64,000 bases of DNA from Eutypa lata (Eukaryota; Ascomycota; Sordariomycetes; Xylariales; Diatrypaceae): assembly GCA_022661535.1 (NCBI GenBank), contig JAKULF010000013.1:248001-312000 (forward strand), in the 5' to 3' direction. The notes under the pieces are model-generated. The model made no database searches, was not told the DNA's origin, and worked only from the letters and a program-made list of their open reading frames with translations. Below, one piece after another: positions 1-10,717 of the stretch. The position numbers and the translations under genes were made by a program. Position 1 is the stretch's first letter; each line of letters begins with the position of its first letter.

Positions 1-75
1 TCGACGATGTCTTTGAAACTTGGTGTGTTGGGAGAGTTGTTGCAAAAACAGTTCCAATATACTTCATTATTTCTC

Positions 76-1974
76 CTAACGTGATGTCTCAAGCTGAACC
101 GCTTCAGGCTTCGCTTCACCCCTCTTAAAGTCGCCCGCTCCTAGCACCTCAGCCGCGTACCCTTCAACGCCCACGCAGACATAGGTTTTGAACTTCCGTG
201 ACGGTACTTTAGCCTCGAACATTTCGTGGATTTCCTCCAGAGTCCGGTCTCTGGTCTCAGGCAAGAAAAACCATACGAAGACTGCAAGGATCATATTCGA
301 GCCAAACCAAATGTACCCGTACTTCGGGCCCCATCCTAGACTCGCCGGGTTGATGAAATACGGCGCGGTGAACGTCCCGAGCCAATTTCCAAGGAAGTTT
401 AAAGCGGTGGCTACGCCAAAACAATGGCCCCGTAGCGCGCTGTTAGGATACTCGCCACCGAGGAGCCAAGCGTAAGGTGCTGTTTAAGAAGTCAGTAGAT
501 ATATTGGATACTCATTCCTCCAAGGGGCTTACCATATGCAACGTAAAAGAAAGTGAAGAGGGCTATGAAGGCAACAACAACTTTGCCAGCTTCAACGGAG
601 CCGGGCCTAACTGTCCAGGCGATAGCTTGCGCGAGCTGAGAAAACCCGCACGCTAAGACACCACACAGCATGATGGTACGTCTGTCGACTTGGCGTATAA
701 AGAGTATACTAAACAACACGCCGAGAAGCCCCATGCATGTCATCATGAGCGAGTAGCCAAATGGATTCTCGACCCCAGCGATCTCGAGATAATACGTGGT
801 GTAGATATTCACCCAGGATGAGCCTACATTGTTCCGTTAGTATCGATGTCGTCGCTATTCCTCTAGAAAAGACGCACCATTTGCAGAATGAAAACAAACG
901 ACGGCGATCGAGAGAAGTGTCCGTCTTAAGTTAGTACCTCTCCACATCTCCAAGAACAGGGCGCCCTTGTTTTTATTCACCTGCTCTTTCGTGGATTGCC
1001 GGATCTCGTTCAGCTCGGCCTGCAGCTCCGTCTCTTCGATGCTAGGGTTTCGGAGCTTACGAAGGGCAACCTCGGCCTCCTCATCCTTCCCTTGAACCAT
1101 CAGCCAGCGGGGCGTCTCGGGGAAAAAGAACAGCGCAATCGATTGCAGGGTGGGCGCCAAAAAGAAGACAGCAAGGGGAATTTGGTACGCGCGTCTTCCC
1201 TCGAGAGCGTGAGTTCCGTAGTCGACTGCTGCACCCGTGATAGATCCCATACAAAGTTGGCTCTGGTACACGGCGAAAGTAATGCCTCGGAGGTGAGCTG
1301 GTGCCACTTCGTGGACGTAAAGTTGCGAGAAGGTAAGCAGCCAGCCGACGGAAAGTCCTGTTGGACGTGAGCAAGCTGTGTACCACCAAATCTACAGTGT
1401 AGTTTCAAGGACTCACCAAGTAGCAGACGTGCGAAATATAATGCCCCGACACTCGTTGTTCCCACCATGATCGCGGTCGAGACCAAGTTCAGTATAGACG
1501 CTGTCCAGAGTCCTGCCTTTCGTCCGAATTTGCTGCCAAAGGGACCAACTAGCAGGGAAGATACGAGAGTCCCTATGGTCATGAGACTTGATATGAGTTG
1601 CTGAACCGTAGGCTTCAAAGGTGTTAGTCTTCGATCCATGTAAAGGGGTTGGTTAATAAATTACATCAATAGCCCATGACTCCCGCTCAGAGTCGTAATA
1701 CCCATATACTTGTAAGAATCCTGGCATGCTACGTATAAGATGTCATTATGAGAGTTCGGTTGAATCGGTGGCTATATATACGTACGATAGAAACCCCCCA
1801 ACAAGTGCATAGTCAAGTCCTATAGACGTGTCAACCACATTCTCTCAAGCTGACTTATTTGGGAATACCATATTGGAATGTAGAAATGGTGGCGATTGAG
1901 CACATCGCCAGGCACTTGATGTGACTACGCACATCGAGCTTGAGCGGATTCGCTGATATTGCAGTGCCGTGCAT
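76..1974 (-). CDS. MFS sugar (hexose/alpha-glucoside type) transporter, 7 exons
   Basis: Plasma-membrane sugar:H+ symporter-like protein of the major facilitator superfamily, 524 aa after splicing, the usual length for fungal sugar permeases. Exons on the minus strand: 1974-1869, 1819-1786, 1728-1665, 1612-1417, 1357-878, 823-533 and 479-76. Together they make 525 codons including stop. The N-terminus (MHGTAISANPLKLDVRS) and first helix (STFQYGLDYALVGGFL) appear only once two short introns are removed. Family signatures seen are PTVQQLISSLMTIG, GSKFGRKAGLW (loop 2-3 GR[KR] motif), PAHLRGITFAVYQ, PETPRWLM (PESPRWL equivalent) and PETRDRTLEEIHEMFE at the C-terminus. No frameshift or stop remains, so the gene looks functional. 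The exact sugar cannot be read from sequence. It diverges from the dioxygenase gene starting at 2458. Confidence 0.9.
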
Positions 1975-2457
1975 CTTCGCAACTTAGGACGACCCCCGAC
2001 TTAGAATATAGGATACGTACACTTGACTCTTAGTCAAATGCCAGGGCACACGTTTGCTAGTCTAATTGTTTTTACCTGGAAGTCAGCGTATTTATGGGAT
2101 CCTGTCGTGTCCCCCTGCTCAAGTTTGGGGTAGTCTAGATATCTTGGCATATAATAGGTTCATGCAGGATGTCATGAGGTAGGTCGTGGAATGCGGAGAG
2201 AATGCGGAGGCATCCTATCATTCATCCGGCAATTAGGATATCCAATCCCACCCAGTCTCGCTATATTTTGCCTATATTACTCGATCCAATCTTCGATTTA
2301 GAAATATAAAATGTCATGATTGTAACGACGAGTCTTGGCCTAGTGGAGAGATCGCAGCTAGGTCAGATTTACTCACTGTCTAATTAGCAGTGAATTGAGA
2401 TTTTAATCGCTACCCCTGTTGTGTTTTGACCCTTTTCCCAATAGGAAGAGATCAACC
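1975..2457. promoter_or_regulatory. shared divergent upstream region of transporter and dioxygenase
   Basis: This 483-bp non-coding stretch lies between the start codons of the minus-strand sugar transporter and the plus-strand TauD-like dioxygenase. It must hold both promoters. I see no convincing consensus box, only AT-rich runs near 2240-2400. Co-regulation is possible from the geometry but not shown. Confidence 0.5.
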
Positions 2458-3821
2458 ATGTCTTCTATTCCATCCAGCCAACCCCAAAATGGCGCCAATG
2501 GTTCCAATGGCCATGGAAACGGCGTCAGCAAGCTCCGGCGCGAACCGTTGAAGAACGCCGGCTCCATCGACCACTTAGAATATGTGGACGTAACCCCTAT
2601 TATCGGTCGAGAATACCCAACCGCCAAAATCAAGGATATCCTAAATGCAGCAAATGCAGAGCAGCAGCTGCGGGACCTCGCGATTACTATCTGTGAGCGA
2701 GGCGTGGTGTTCTTCCGAGCACCGCAGGATGACCTCACCATCGAGGAGCAGAAGCAGGTAACCGACCTGCTCGGAAAGCTGACTGGACGTCCAGAAGAAA
2801 ATGGTCTACACGTGCATCCACTTTACAACGACGCAAACAACATCCCCATGGCGGATGGAACAAGGGACCCAACTATGTGGGTTGACGCCCCCTTTATTGC
2901 CCTTGCGAGCTACGGGGCTAATATGATGACTAAACCAGTTATGTGATCAACTCTGAAGCTATGAAGAAGATATACAAGACAATGAAAGGTCGTCCCGGGG
3001 AGAATAGCGAACCACGAGATCTAGGGCGAGAATGGCACAGTGATAGTATGTCCTCCGCCTAGGACGTTGATGCATGAGTCCGCTAATCGCTAATTTGCAG
3101 GTCTATTCGAAAACTGTCCATCGGACTTTAGTTTCCTGCGAATGCAAGATACACCCCCCTCTGGTGGCGATACGCTGTGGTGTTCTGGTTACGAGCTGTA
3201 CGTCTACATTGACCCTTTCCCCTCCCCATTTGCGCCTTTGGCGTGTTACTAACCATCACAGCTACGACCGGATGTCGCCATCCTTCCGTTCCTACATGGA
3301 AACACTCACAGCGACCTGTGCGCAGCCCGTCTTCAAGTCGGCATGCGAGGCCGGGGGATACGAGGTGATGTCGCCTCGAGGCTCGCCCCTCAACAAAGAC
3401 TTCGAGTTCGCGCCTGTGCACCCCGTCGTCCGAACGCACCCCGTCACCGGGTGGAAGTCCCTCTTCGCGGGCGTGGGTCTGCACGTATCTCGGATCAACG
3501 ACGTGTACAGCTACGAGGACCAGATGATACGGGACTACGTCATGAGGTTGATTACCAGAAACCACGACGGCATCGCGAGGATGCACTGGACACCCCAGGC
3601 CTGTGCCATCTGGAGCAACGCGTGTACGTTGCATGCTGCTACTGTAAGTTCGCCTGTTGCTATTAAATGGAATGGTGTGCTTGCTAAACACTATTCAGCC
3701 GGACACACACCTCGTAGATGGAATACGCGTTGGTGTTCGGGCGTCAGGTATCGGCGAGGTGCCCTATTTGGACCCTGCTTCAACGGGTCGTCGTGAGGCC
3801 CTTAGTCTGCCTAAAACTTGA
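2458..3821 (+). CDS. TauD/TfdA-family Fe(II)/2-oxoglutarate-dependent dioxygenase, 5 exons
   Basis: Predicted cytosolic non-heme iron oxygenase that couples 2-oxoglutarate decarboxylation to substrate hydroxylation; the family includes taurine/sulfonate and related dioxygenases. Exons 2458-2876, 2939-3045, 3101-3197, 3262-3643 and 3699-3821 give 375 aa. The proximal iron ligands are in GREWHSD (His173, Asp175) and the distal His is in ACTLHAAT (His332). A candidate 2-oxoglutarate Arg lies in GIRVGVRASGIGE. The start is the ATG in the context aaccATGtct; the frame stays open upstream only through a TTG. The N-terminal ~30 residues are Asn/Gly/Ser-rich. The substrate is unknown: fungal TauD proteins act on sulfonates, sulfates and specialised metabolites. 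It shares an upstream region with the sugar transporter. Confidence 0.9.
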
Positions 3822-4198
3822 TACCCTGAGGGCTTTATACCAACCAGCTATTTGGAGTATTATGGTCGAAATAGCTGAGAATCCAAAAGTTTATCGATGC
3901 TCCACTGGAAAAATATGTCTCGATGTCTTAATTATTATATCACGGCTATCGATAGCCCGATTGTATCTGTCGAATTAGCCGTGATGTAAAATTCTATCTA
4001 CAAGGTAGACCATATTTAACACTCTTGTAGTCATGGTCCTAGTGTCTTTTCTGAGGTCTTAAACAATCAACCACCTAGTTACCTAACCTAGCCTATGTTT
4101 GACTCTTTGTAGGTATCTTTTTAGGTTAACAAAGTGTTACGATACGTAACCTGACAATACGTTGTAGGTATAATGGGTTGTATGTATGATATATAAAT

Positions 4199-4333
4199 AG
4201 ATAATAAGTAAATAAATAATAGGTAAACAAATAATAAATAAATAAATAATAAATACATAAATAATAAATAAACAAATAATAAATAAACAAATAATAAGTA
4301 AATAGATAATAGGTAAATAGATAACAGGTAAAT
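4199..4333. repeat. 15-bp tandem repeat, nine units
   Basis: Nine consecutive 15-mers can be laid out with no gap. The central units read AAATAATAAATAAAC and the flanking ones are variants such as AGATAATAAGTAAAT and AGATAACAGGTAAAT. The core is nearly pure A/T and the outer units carry most of the G substitutions, the pattern expected when central units are the more recently homogenised. Confidence 0.9.
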
Positions 4334-5353
4334 ATAGCCTTAGGGAATAATATGTTGCTAAGGAACCAGGTGGTGATAAGATGTCTGCTTTACCTACTTA
4401 AAGATGACCTTCTATCATGGACCATCCCCTCTGCCTCCCTTACTTCCCCAATCTGATATTTTCACCTTATGAAGAAGCATTGATATAGGCATCCCTATGG
4501 TCCGTAACACAAAGAGCTTGTTCCTTCAACTGTGTAAAGGGGATAATTGTATAGCATAAAAGGTATTAATACGTATATGTACACAGGAAGTTACGCCTTA
4601 CGGTACACTATTGGTCAGCATATTCTAGATATAAGTTTCTGTAACGTTTTTTTTTCCTACGTGGTATTCACAACATGTTAGCATTCAAGAAGAAGATAAC
4701 AGTGCCAGATATCTTAGTTATTCGTAATAGGGCATTTTAACCACGATCCACGTAGTTACAGCACATTAAATGTGAATACTTGAATACGAACTGTAAAGTA
4801 TTATGACTAAAGAGAGGTCGACAGAAGTAGCGTTACACAAGACATGGAATTATTGCATGAAAAGTAGAGTAATGTTGTATTGACAAAGACAATCAATAGT
4901 ACAGGCTCTGCCTGGAACAAATAACAAATATATTTCCACATTGTAAGGTGCCCTGGGTGCATTGTCAACCTACATGTACCTACCTATTGTAGTACGTACC
5001 TAGGCTTCCCAATTTTAACATATCATGTATGCACATACATACCTACCTGCTGTTATTGCGTCGTTGTCCATACTTTTATAGGTTCTTGTCGACAGGTGGG
5101 GTAATAATATGGCGGCCTGAGTGATGGTTGCTGTGGGGGAAGGATTCCTTAGGAAAAATGAATGCCTAGGGCTACAGATTGTATGCAAATGGGTTGCTCT
5201 GCACCCATTTGCACCTAGACACCTACACACCTACGTACCTACACCATGAGACCATAGATACAGACATACAGAATCGACACCGAACATTGCACTCAGAAGC
5301 TGACAGGTACTTAATTTTTGTATCGTCGACTCTCATCACAACATTATCTTTGT

Positions 5354-5445
5354 ATTGCAACATTGCCGATCCATCTATTGCAACATCGCCGATCCATCTA
5401 TCACAACGTCGTCGATCCATCGATCACAACATCATCGAGTGCAAT
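5354..5445. repeat. 23-bp minisatellite, four units
   Basis: Four tandem 23-mers of the type ATTGCAACATCGCCGATCCAT+CT. Units 1 and 2 are almost identical and units 3 and 4 are diverged (ATCACAAC...). The array lies 136 bp upstream of the 2EXR gene start and may be part of its promoter or leader. Confidence 0.85.
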
Positions 5446-5580
5446 TCATCAGTTTCACCATAGCCAATCCAACCACTGTATCGTCGCCAATTCAGCCATT
5501 AGGCTGGCATCGATTTCATATTTTAACGCCCTCGATTCCCTTTGAGTCATCTTGGCTAATTTGTGCCATGTTTATTCAAC

Positions 5581-6726
5581 ATGGCGGCGTCATTTGCAAT
5601 GCTGCCACCTGAACTTACTCAGGAGATTTGGAAAATAGCTCTCCTCCAAGAATCTCAGGAGCGTCTCGTCGTCGTCAGCGATGATTGCCAACTCGTCTAC
5701 AACTTCACTTACGGAAACATTGGCATACCAACCATCATACCCCTCAAATACCTCGTCAGCCCACTTCTCTCAGTAAATCGTGAAAGTCGTCACATGGCAA
5801 AGGTGTTTTACGATGTCCAATTGAAGGTGCTTTCTCCTTCGATCCCTCAATTACCAGCGGCCCTTGCAGATCGCCAGGAATATGACAGTCTATCCGTCTA
5901 TGAGACGCTAAGTCTAATGGGACGTGAGGCAAAGACCGAAATCAATTATCAACATATCTACCAAGAGACGCAGGAAGAGCTCCGCAAAAAATATGAATGC
6001 GACAAAGCTTATTGGCATAAGTTTCGTATCAAGGAGGGATGCAGATATGAAGGTCCTGAGGGATACGACAGAATGATCCACGACTGGACCAACATAGCCA
6101 AGGCTAAAGCAGGCCCCTCTCTTTTACCGGGAAAAGAGAAAGGCATCGTTCACCTTAAACCCGAACGTGACACATTTGCCATCAGCCCACAGAAGGAAAA
6201 TTGGAGATTCCTTATAGAACGGGAACCGGCGATTGCAGGCCCCGGAATTACACCTGCGTGTATGGGATTATACCATATATCAGAGGCAATGCCACAGTCC
6301 GTTTGCGACCGTGTTCAGAAGGTCGCACGACTGGATTATTGGGATCCGAACGACTCTCTCATCAACAACGTAAGAAATTGCCCTGGAGGATTCCAGGAGG
6401 TATGGAATGTATGGGAGTATCAGCATAATCAACTCATGCCTAATTTGACGTTGGACGGGGAGCCTTTTCGAAGATGGGGGTTGTGCATTTTCTTTCATGT
6501 AAAGACATACTTCAGCGCATTTCTGGGATCAAAGGAAGCCGACGCCTTTCTACCCGATTTGGTGGCATGTGGAGGAAAGAGTCCTCATAAGCTCTGCGAA
6601 CTGACAAGTATGGCCTGGAAGCTGAAGCCGGGAGAGACCCGGGAAAGACAGGATCAGTTCTTAATCAGAGACTTGAGGCAAGAGGACTTTGAATACGGTG
6701 AAAGGGATGATGATTTCATATATTAG
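5581..6726 (+). CDS. 2EXR-domain protein (fungal, function unknown)
   Basis: Single-exon gene of 381 aa. The N-terminus has the typical 2EXR opening, MLPPELTQEIWKIAL, followed by a basic/aromatic stretch and LLSVNRESRHMAK (residues about 60-75), which matches the 'xxNRESRxxA' part of that fungal domain. The rest is hydrophilic and contains no recognised catalytic motif. The start is the ATG at 5581; the frame extends upstream through a GTG, which is not a likely fungal start. An overlapping upstream ATG at 5568 in another frame could act as a short uORF. 2EXR proteins are abundant, often lineage-specific, and have no established biochemical role. The family call is by pattern. Confidence 0.8.
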   Translation: MAASFAMLPPELTQEIWKIALLQESQERLVVVSDDCQLVYNFTYGNIGIPTIIPLKYLVSPLLSVNRESRHMAKVFYDVQLKVLSPSIPQLPAALADRQEYDSLSVYETLSLMGREAKTEINYQHIYQETQEELRKKYECDKAYWHKFRIKEGCRYEGPEGYDRMIHDWTNIAKAKAGPSLLPGKEKGIVHLKPERDTFAISPQKENWRFLIEREPAIAGPGITPACMGLYHISEAMPQSVCDRVQKVARLDYWDPNDSLINNVRNCPGGFQEVWNVWEYQHNQLMPNLTLDGEPFRRWGLCIFFHVKTYFSAFLGSKEADAFLPDLVACGGKSPHKLCELTSMAWKLKPGETRERQDQFLIRDLRQEDFEYGERDDDFIY

Positions 6727-7924
6727 GGTGGGCAGTACCTAATATAACACAATACGGAGTTCATAGCTTTCGCTTCACATACATGTTTCTTCCGATTACG
6801 TAGTGACGCAATGGAGTATTATTGTCTACATAAACCGGTGATCTAAAAGCTCATTACTATCTTTATCAAAATGGATTTAAAGGAATATGAACCCAGATCC
6901 TACGCCCTAAATTGACCAGGTGTCATTCTACGCAGCTTGGATGACGTTAAGAGATACTTACGTCATCTCGTTCACCCTGTGTGGTGTTGCTTGGCCTCTA
7001 TTGAAAACCCAAAATAGCTGGGCCCTACAGCACGAGTAGAGGATCCAAATAAGATATCAATCTTTTCGATTTGCTTAGGTCGCCTTTGAGGTCCCCTTTG
7101 ATGTTCAATAGGAAGTTTGTGATGTCCATTTACTTGCGGTCTGGCCACAAGCGTGTACCAGGGCTTTCATGTGACAAGTCAGGTCCTACTTCCGTCGGTC
7201 TACTATCCAGAGAGCGCTCTACGGGTGATGCTCGGTATACGACCTCTCCGCTAGTCCTCGTATTTAGCTCCCCAGGTACTAGATAGTACCTTAGAAAATA
7301 GCCCTGTCGTCGTCACCATAAGCAGCCCAGCTGCAACATTTTAATTCTACTGCCAGCCTTAACTCCTGGAGAGATGCTTTGATAATGTTCCGGAGAGTTC
7401 TTTTGGCTCACTAGACCTTCCATTTCTCGCTTCGCCGTCAGCAGAGGAACAGAGATTAACAAGAGCAGTAGAACTATCCGGAGGCAAATCTATGGTAGTC
7501 TTACCTACAAAGTACCTATGAATATACTTTGGTTTTTCATCCCGTGGCTATCAGCTTCAACTTAATTCTACTCTATTACTAGCAGATTGTACAGGTGTGA
7601 TACAATAGAAGACAGAGATAGTAAGTTCATATATTCATGAGAACGACTCATATTTCCATGCGCCTATGCGCATTCCTGTCTAATATATCATTAGACGCTC
7701 CATATATCCCTCTAGTACCAAATCCATGTGCCTGCGCATAACATTTCCGAGTCGTGCCTAACCTATCACTAGCCAAATTTCTATCATCGGGTTAATTTCC
7801 AAGCCCCTTGTCCCTTAGCCAATCCAGCTATATACCCTCTATCCGTAGTCCTGCCTATACCGAATAAAAAATTAAATAAAAAAAAACAAGATTTCTATCG
7901 CTTGAATTACCAGAATCACGCATA
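6727..7924. other. intergenic region, nothing recognised
   Basis: This gap separates the convergent 2EXR gene and the glycosidase gene, so it must hold both 3' ends. Only short ORFs of at most 71 codons occur, without similarity I can recognise. No repeat or RNA gene was seen. Confidence 0.5.
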
Positions 7925-9337
7925 TCAAACGACAACAGGCCATGCATCATTATCGAACTGCAACTTATTGAAGCCGAACCGAAACCCCTTCTCTGGTTTC
8001 CCCGCCTGCTCGTCAAACGGGACATAGTGGTAGTAGAGGTAGAGACCTTCACCACCGGCCCCATCGTCCTCCAGGATGCCCTGCCCGCCAGGCGCCCAGA
8101 TGCCGCCATGCGAGGCCAGGATCTCGGTCCCGCCGTTATCCGCGCGGCAGCTCTTCCCCGCTCGATCCGCGAAGTCCTCGTCGGCCCACGACGCCATCTC
8201 GGCCGCCCGGTCCGACGACCGCCGGCACACCATCACGCGGTACACGTCGCCGGCGGCCTTGGCGGGCCACTCGCCGCCCTTCTGGGGACAGCACCGCCCG
8301 CTCGAGAAGAACAGGTACGTCCAGCTGCCGCGGCTGTACAGGTAGGCGGCCTCGGTCTGGCCGAGGGGCTGGGTCGCGCTCGAGTTCTGCTCGAGGTGCA
8401 CCAGCTGCTCCATGGCCGCGTCCGCGCCGCTGCTGCCGCCGCCACCACCACCCAATAGCTGCGTCGGCGGGTCGTCTAGCGGCACGGCGTAGATGCCCGT
8501 CTGGTAGGAGCCGAAGGCCAAGATGTTCGTGTTGTTCGCGTTCGCGTTTGTGTTCGCGTTGGAGTCGGAAGTGTCCGTGTCGTTGGCGGAGATGGTGAGG
8601 AGCGCCGCGTCGAGGATGTTGTACTTCCGCGCCCAGGGGATCTCGAGCCGCCCCTGCCGGGTCCACGACCCCGGCTCCAGCGTCCGCGACGTGTGCACGA
8701 TCTGGCTGGCGTCGTGGAAGGGCATGCTGGCCTCGGGGTCCGTGATCCCGTCCGACTTGGCGTAGTTGTACCGGTGGCTGTTGTGGAACAGGTAGTAGGT
8801 GCTGTCGTCCCCGAGGGGCCCGTAGACCTGCGGCGCCCCACAAGTCTCGCCAAGCAATGGGCCGTTCCCGGAATCGGGCCCCCGTACTTTCGTCCACGGC
8901 CCACTCACGGAGTCTGCCGTCCACAGGCTCCCGTTCGGCCCGCCCGTCGTGAACAGGAAGTACTTGCCGTCGTCCGCGCGGCGGACGAGCGAGGGATCTA
9001 GCGTCTGGGCTTTGTCGTTGTGAGGCACCGTGCCCTGGATGGCGATTGGCGACGGGTACGCCGATGCCGGGTAGGTGTAGAACCCGCTGTTAGTGTTACC
9101 GCCACCACCACCATCACCACCATCACCGCTGCCGTTACCGCTACCAGGATGCTGCCGCCGCGGGAGGAGAAAGACGAGACATAATATGAGGATGAGGGCG
9201 AGCGGTAAGATGCCGGCGAAGACCCATAGGGCCCAGCGCCGCGTCTTTGCCGTGAGCTGAATAGCGGACGGGGATCGTTTCAACGCCCCCGGTTTGGTGG
9301 CGTCTTTATCGTCGGAGTCAAGAGAGAGGTGGTGCAT
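7925..9337 (-). CDS. GH43-like arabinanase/xylosidase-type glycoside hydrolase, type II membrane protein
   Basis: Single-exon gene of 470 aa. Residues 1-34 are cytosolic and basic at the end (KTRR). Residues about 35-58 are one strongly hydrophobic segment, followed by a Gly/Ser/Asn-rich linker and a five-bladed-propeller GH43-like domain. Candidate catalytic residues are Asp in TLDPSLVRR (general base), Asp in YNILDAALLTI (pKa modulator) and Glu in GQTEAAYLYSRGSW (general acid). This order agrees with family GH43, endo-1,5-alpha-L-arabinanase subgroup. Two low-complexity insertions break the domain: a Thr/Asn/Ala repeat and a Gly-rich stretch, around residues 255-300. An N-terminal anchor rather than a cleaved signal peptide suggests a cell-surface or Golgi location. 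The start is the first in-frame ATG; the two codons before it follow a TTG. Activity on arabinan is inference. Confidence 0.8.
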   Translation of the reverse strand: MHHLSLDSDDKDATKPGALKRSPSAIQLTAKTRRWALWVFAGILPLALILILCLVFLLPRRQHPGSGNGSGDGGDGGGGGNTNSGFYTYPASAYPSPIAIQGTVPHNDKAQTLDPSLVRRADDGKYFLFTTGGPNGSLWTADSVSGPWTKVRGPDSGNGPLLGETCGAPQVYGPLGDDSTYYLFHNSHRYNYAKSDGITDPEASMPFHDASQIVHTSRTLEPGSWTRQGRLEIPWARKYNILDAALLTISANDTDTSDSNANTNANANNTNILAFGSYQTGIYAVPLDDPPTQLLGGGGGGSSGADAAMEQLVHLEQNSSATQPLGQTEAAYLYSRGSWTYLFFSSGRCCPQKGGEWPAKAAGDVYRVMVCRRSSDRAAEMASWADEDFADRAGKSCRADNGGTEILASHGGIWAPGGQGILEDDGAGGEGLYLYYHYVPFDEQAGKPEKGFRFGFNKLQFDNDAWPVVV

Positions 9338-10717
9338 CGCCAACAACGGGCTGGCATATCTTGCTCAACGGGGGTTTTTTTTTGTTTTTGTTGCGAACGA
9401 GTGATTCAAAAACGAAATTGACAAGTAACGTACCTAATGTATGTGGAAGCGAAACAGGGAAAAGACAGAAAAAGGAAATGCCAAGGAAAGCGACCGGGTT
9501 CAGGTCTGGGGGGACAAAACAGATAAGAAAGGACTGGAGAAGGATTTGAATGTTACCAAGGCAGTGCATGCAGGTGTGCATGGGCCAATGACGTCTAGAA
9601 GCGGTAAACGAAAATGAAATAAATAGCGATTGACTTGATGGGATGGCCTGGGCTGGACAGACCCGGCAGACGCTTCCTGCTGCTGCTGCTGCTGATGGGG
9701 GCTGAGCTTTTAGTTGGCACGGGGGTGATCTGCACCCCTGGGCTTCTGGGCTTCTGGGCTTCTGGGCTAACGTTAAGCGCCGGCTTTGAGATCCCAGATC
9801 GGCGGCTCTCGGCGGCCCAGCAGCCCAGCTAGTGGGAACTCGAGCCAATGATCGACAAGATCTCGCAGATGTTGGTAATAAATCGACGCATTAATGTTTA
9901 ATATTAGATAAGACTCCTTTTTTGACAGGTTGTCAATCCTCGATGATCGGTGATCTCATGAAAATCGTTAGTGTTCATTATCTTATTACCAAGTAACTAA
10001 CTAGCGAACGTGTTCATAAATAAAGGGACCTGTCGCCTGTCGACCTGTCTAATCACCTAGGTACTACTCTTGCCAACCAACTCTGTGACGTCGGGGTTTA
10101 ATTTTTTGTGGACTTTCACTTGTTGTGTTGTTCTCTTCTCTCCCTGGCATGTTACGAGGTTACGAGGGTAAGTACTTCGTATTCCGGCATATTCAACAGG
10201 CGATAATTCTAGGTTGCTTACTATTACTTGGAGCCAAGCGAACAGTCCAGCTATTTCATATACCTACATTGCCGTTTAAGGCCAATTTTACTTTCGCGAT
10301 CATTTCGAAGCAAAATGTGATCGAACAGAAATGGTAGCCTGCGCAAAACCCGCTGTTTCGTTAATCTGTGTTGCTCTAATGACTACAAAGTATGTTTCTA
10401 ATATCTAGTGGGGACCTTGAAACTTGTAGTTACTTTCTGTGTAGGTCTCTAATGGGTTGATATCTAAGAGCAACTCAAAATCCATCTCGAGGCATCACGT
10501 CACTTGGGAGTTATATTTCTTCAACACAATCAAAAGACCTGACTTGTTGCCGCTATTTCTTTCTTAACATACACAGAAAAATCCCGATTCCGGATTGGTT
10601 TGATGCCAATGCACTCGCATGGACTTGGAATTCAACGCAATTTCAACGTAATTTCAACTTGAAACCGTCCTTAATTCGAATATTCATACCCGCCACATTT
10701 GGATTTGGAAAACAAGT
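9338..10717. other. intergenic region between glycosidase and RdRP
   Basis: It holds the upstream region of the minus-strand glycosidase and the 3' side of the RdRP gene. It contains a CTG hexamer (9676-9695) and an 8-bp tandem repeat (9738-9768). A 176-codon minus-strand ORF at 9318-9848 has a composition that does not look like protein and is not called. Confidence 0.5.
9738..9768. repeat. 8-bp tandem repeat (CTGGGCTT)x4
   Basis: Three full copies of CTGGGCTT and a fourth one base short lie in the GC-rich upstream region of the glycosidase gene. They are directly readable and likely replication slippage. Confidence 0.8.

Larger units (their letters stand above)
3822..5580. other. AT-rich intergenic region with two minisatellites
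   Basis: No convincing gene lies here. The stretch is strongly AT-rich and carries a nine-unit 15-bp tandem array (4199-4333) and a four-unit 23-bp array (5354-5445). Between them are scattered ACCTAC/TACGTA short motifs near 5030-5060 and 5215-5245. Short ORFs in the 23-bp array exist only because the repeat is open in several frames. Confidence 0.6.

Noticed and set aside
2419..2457. Upstream extension of the dioxygenase start
   Set aside because: The extension begins at TTG. The first ATG at 2458 has a good context and fits the family's start.
3128..3691. 187-codon minus frame
   Set aside because: Antisense to the spliced TauD-like gene, whose motifs fix the plus strand.
8136..8924. Long Arg/Pro-rich frames on both strands within the glycosidase gene (including 8027-8458 plus)
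   Set aside because: High-GC coding sequence leaves other frames open. Their translations are low-complexity Arg/Ala/Pro and contain no family motif.
9318..9848. 176-codon minus frame upstream of the glycosidase
   Set aside because: It overlaps the start of the glycosidase gene, holds a CTG repeat and has no recognisable motif.
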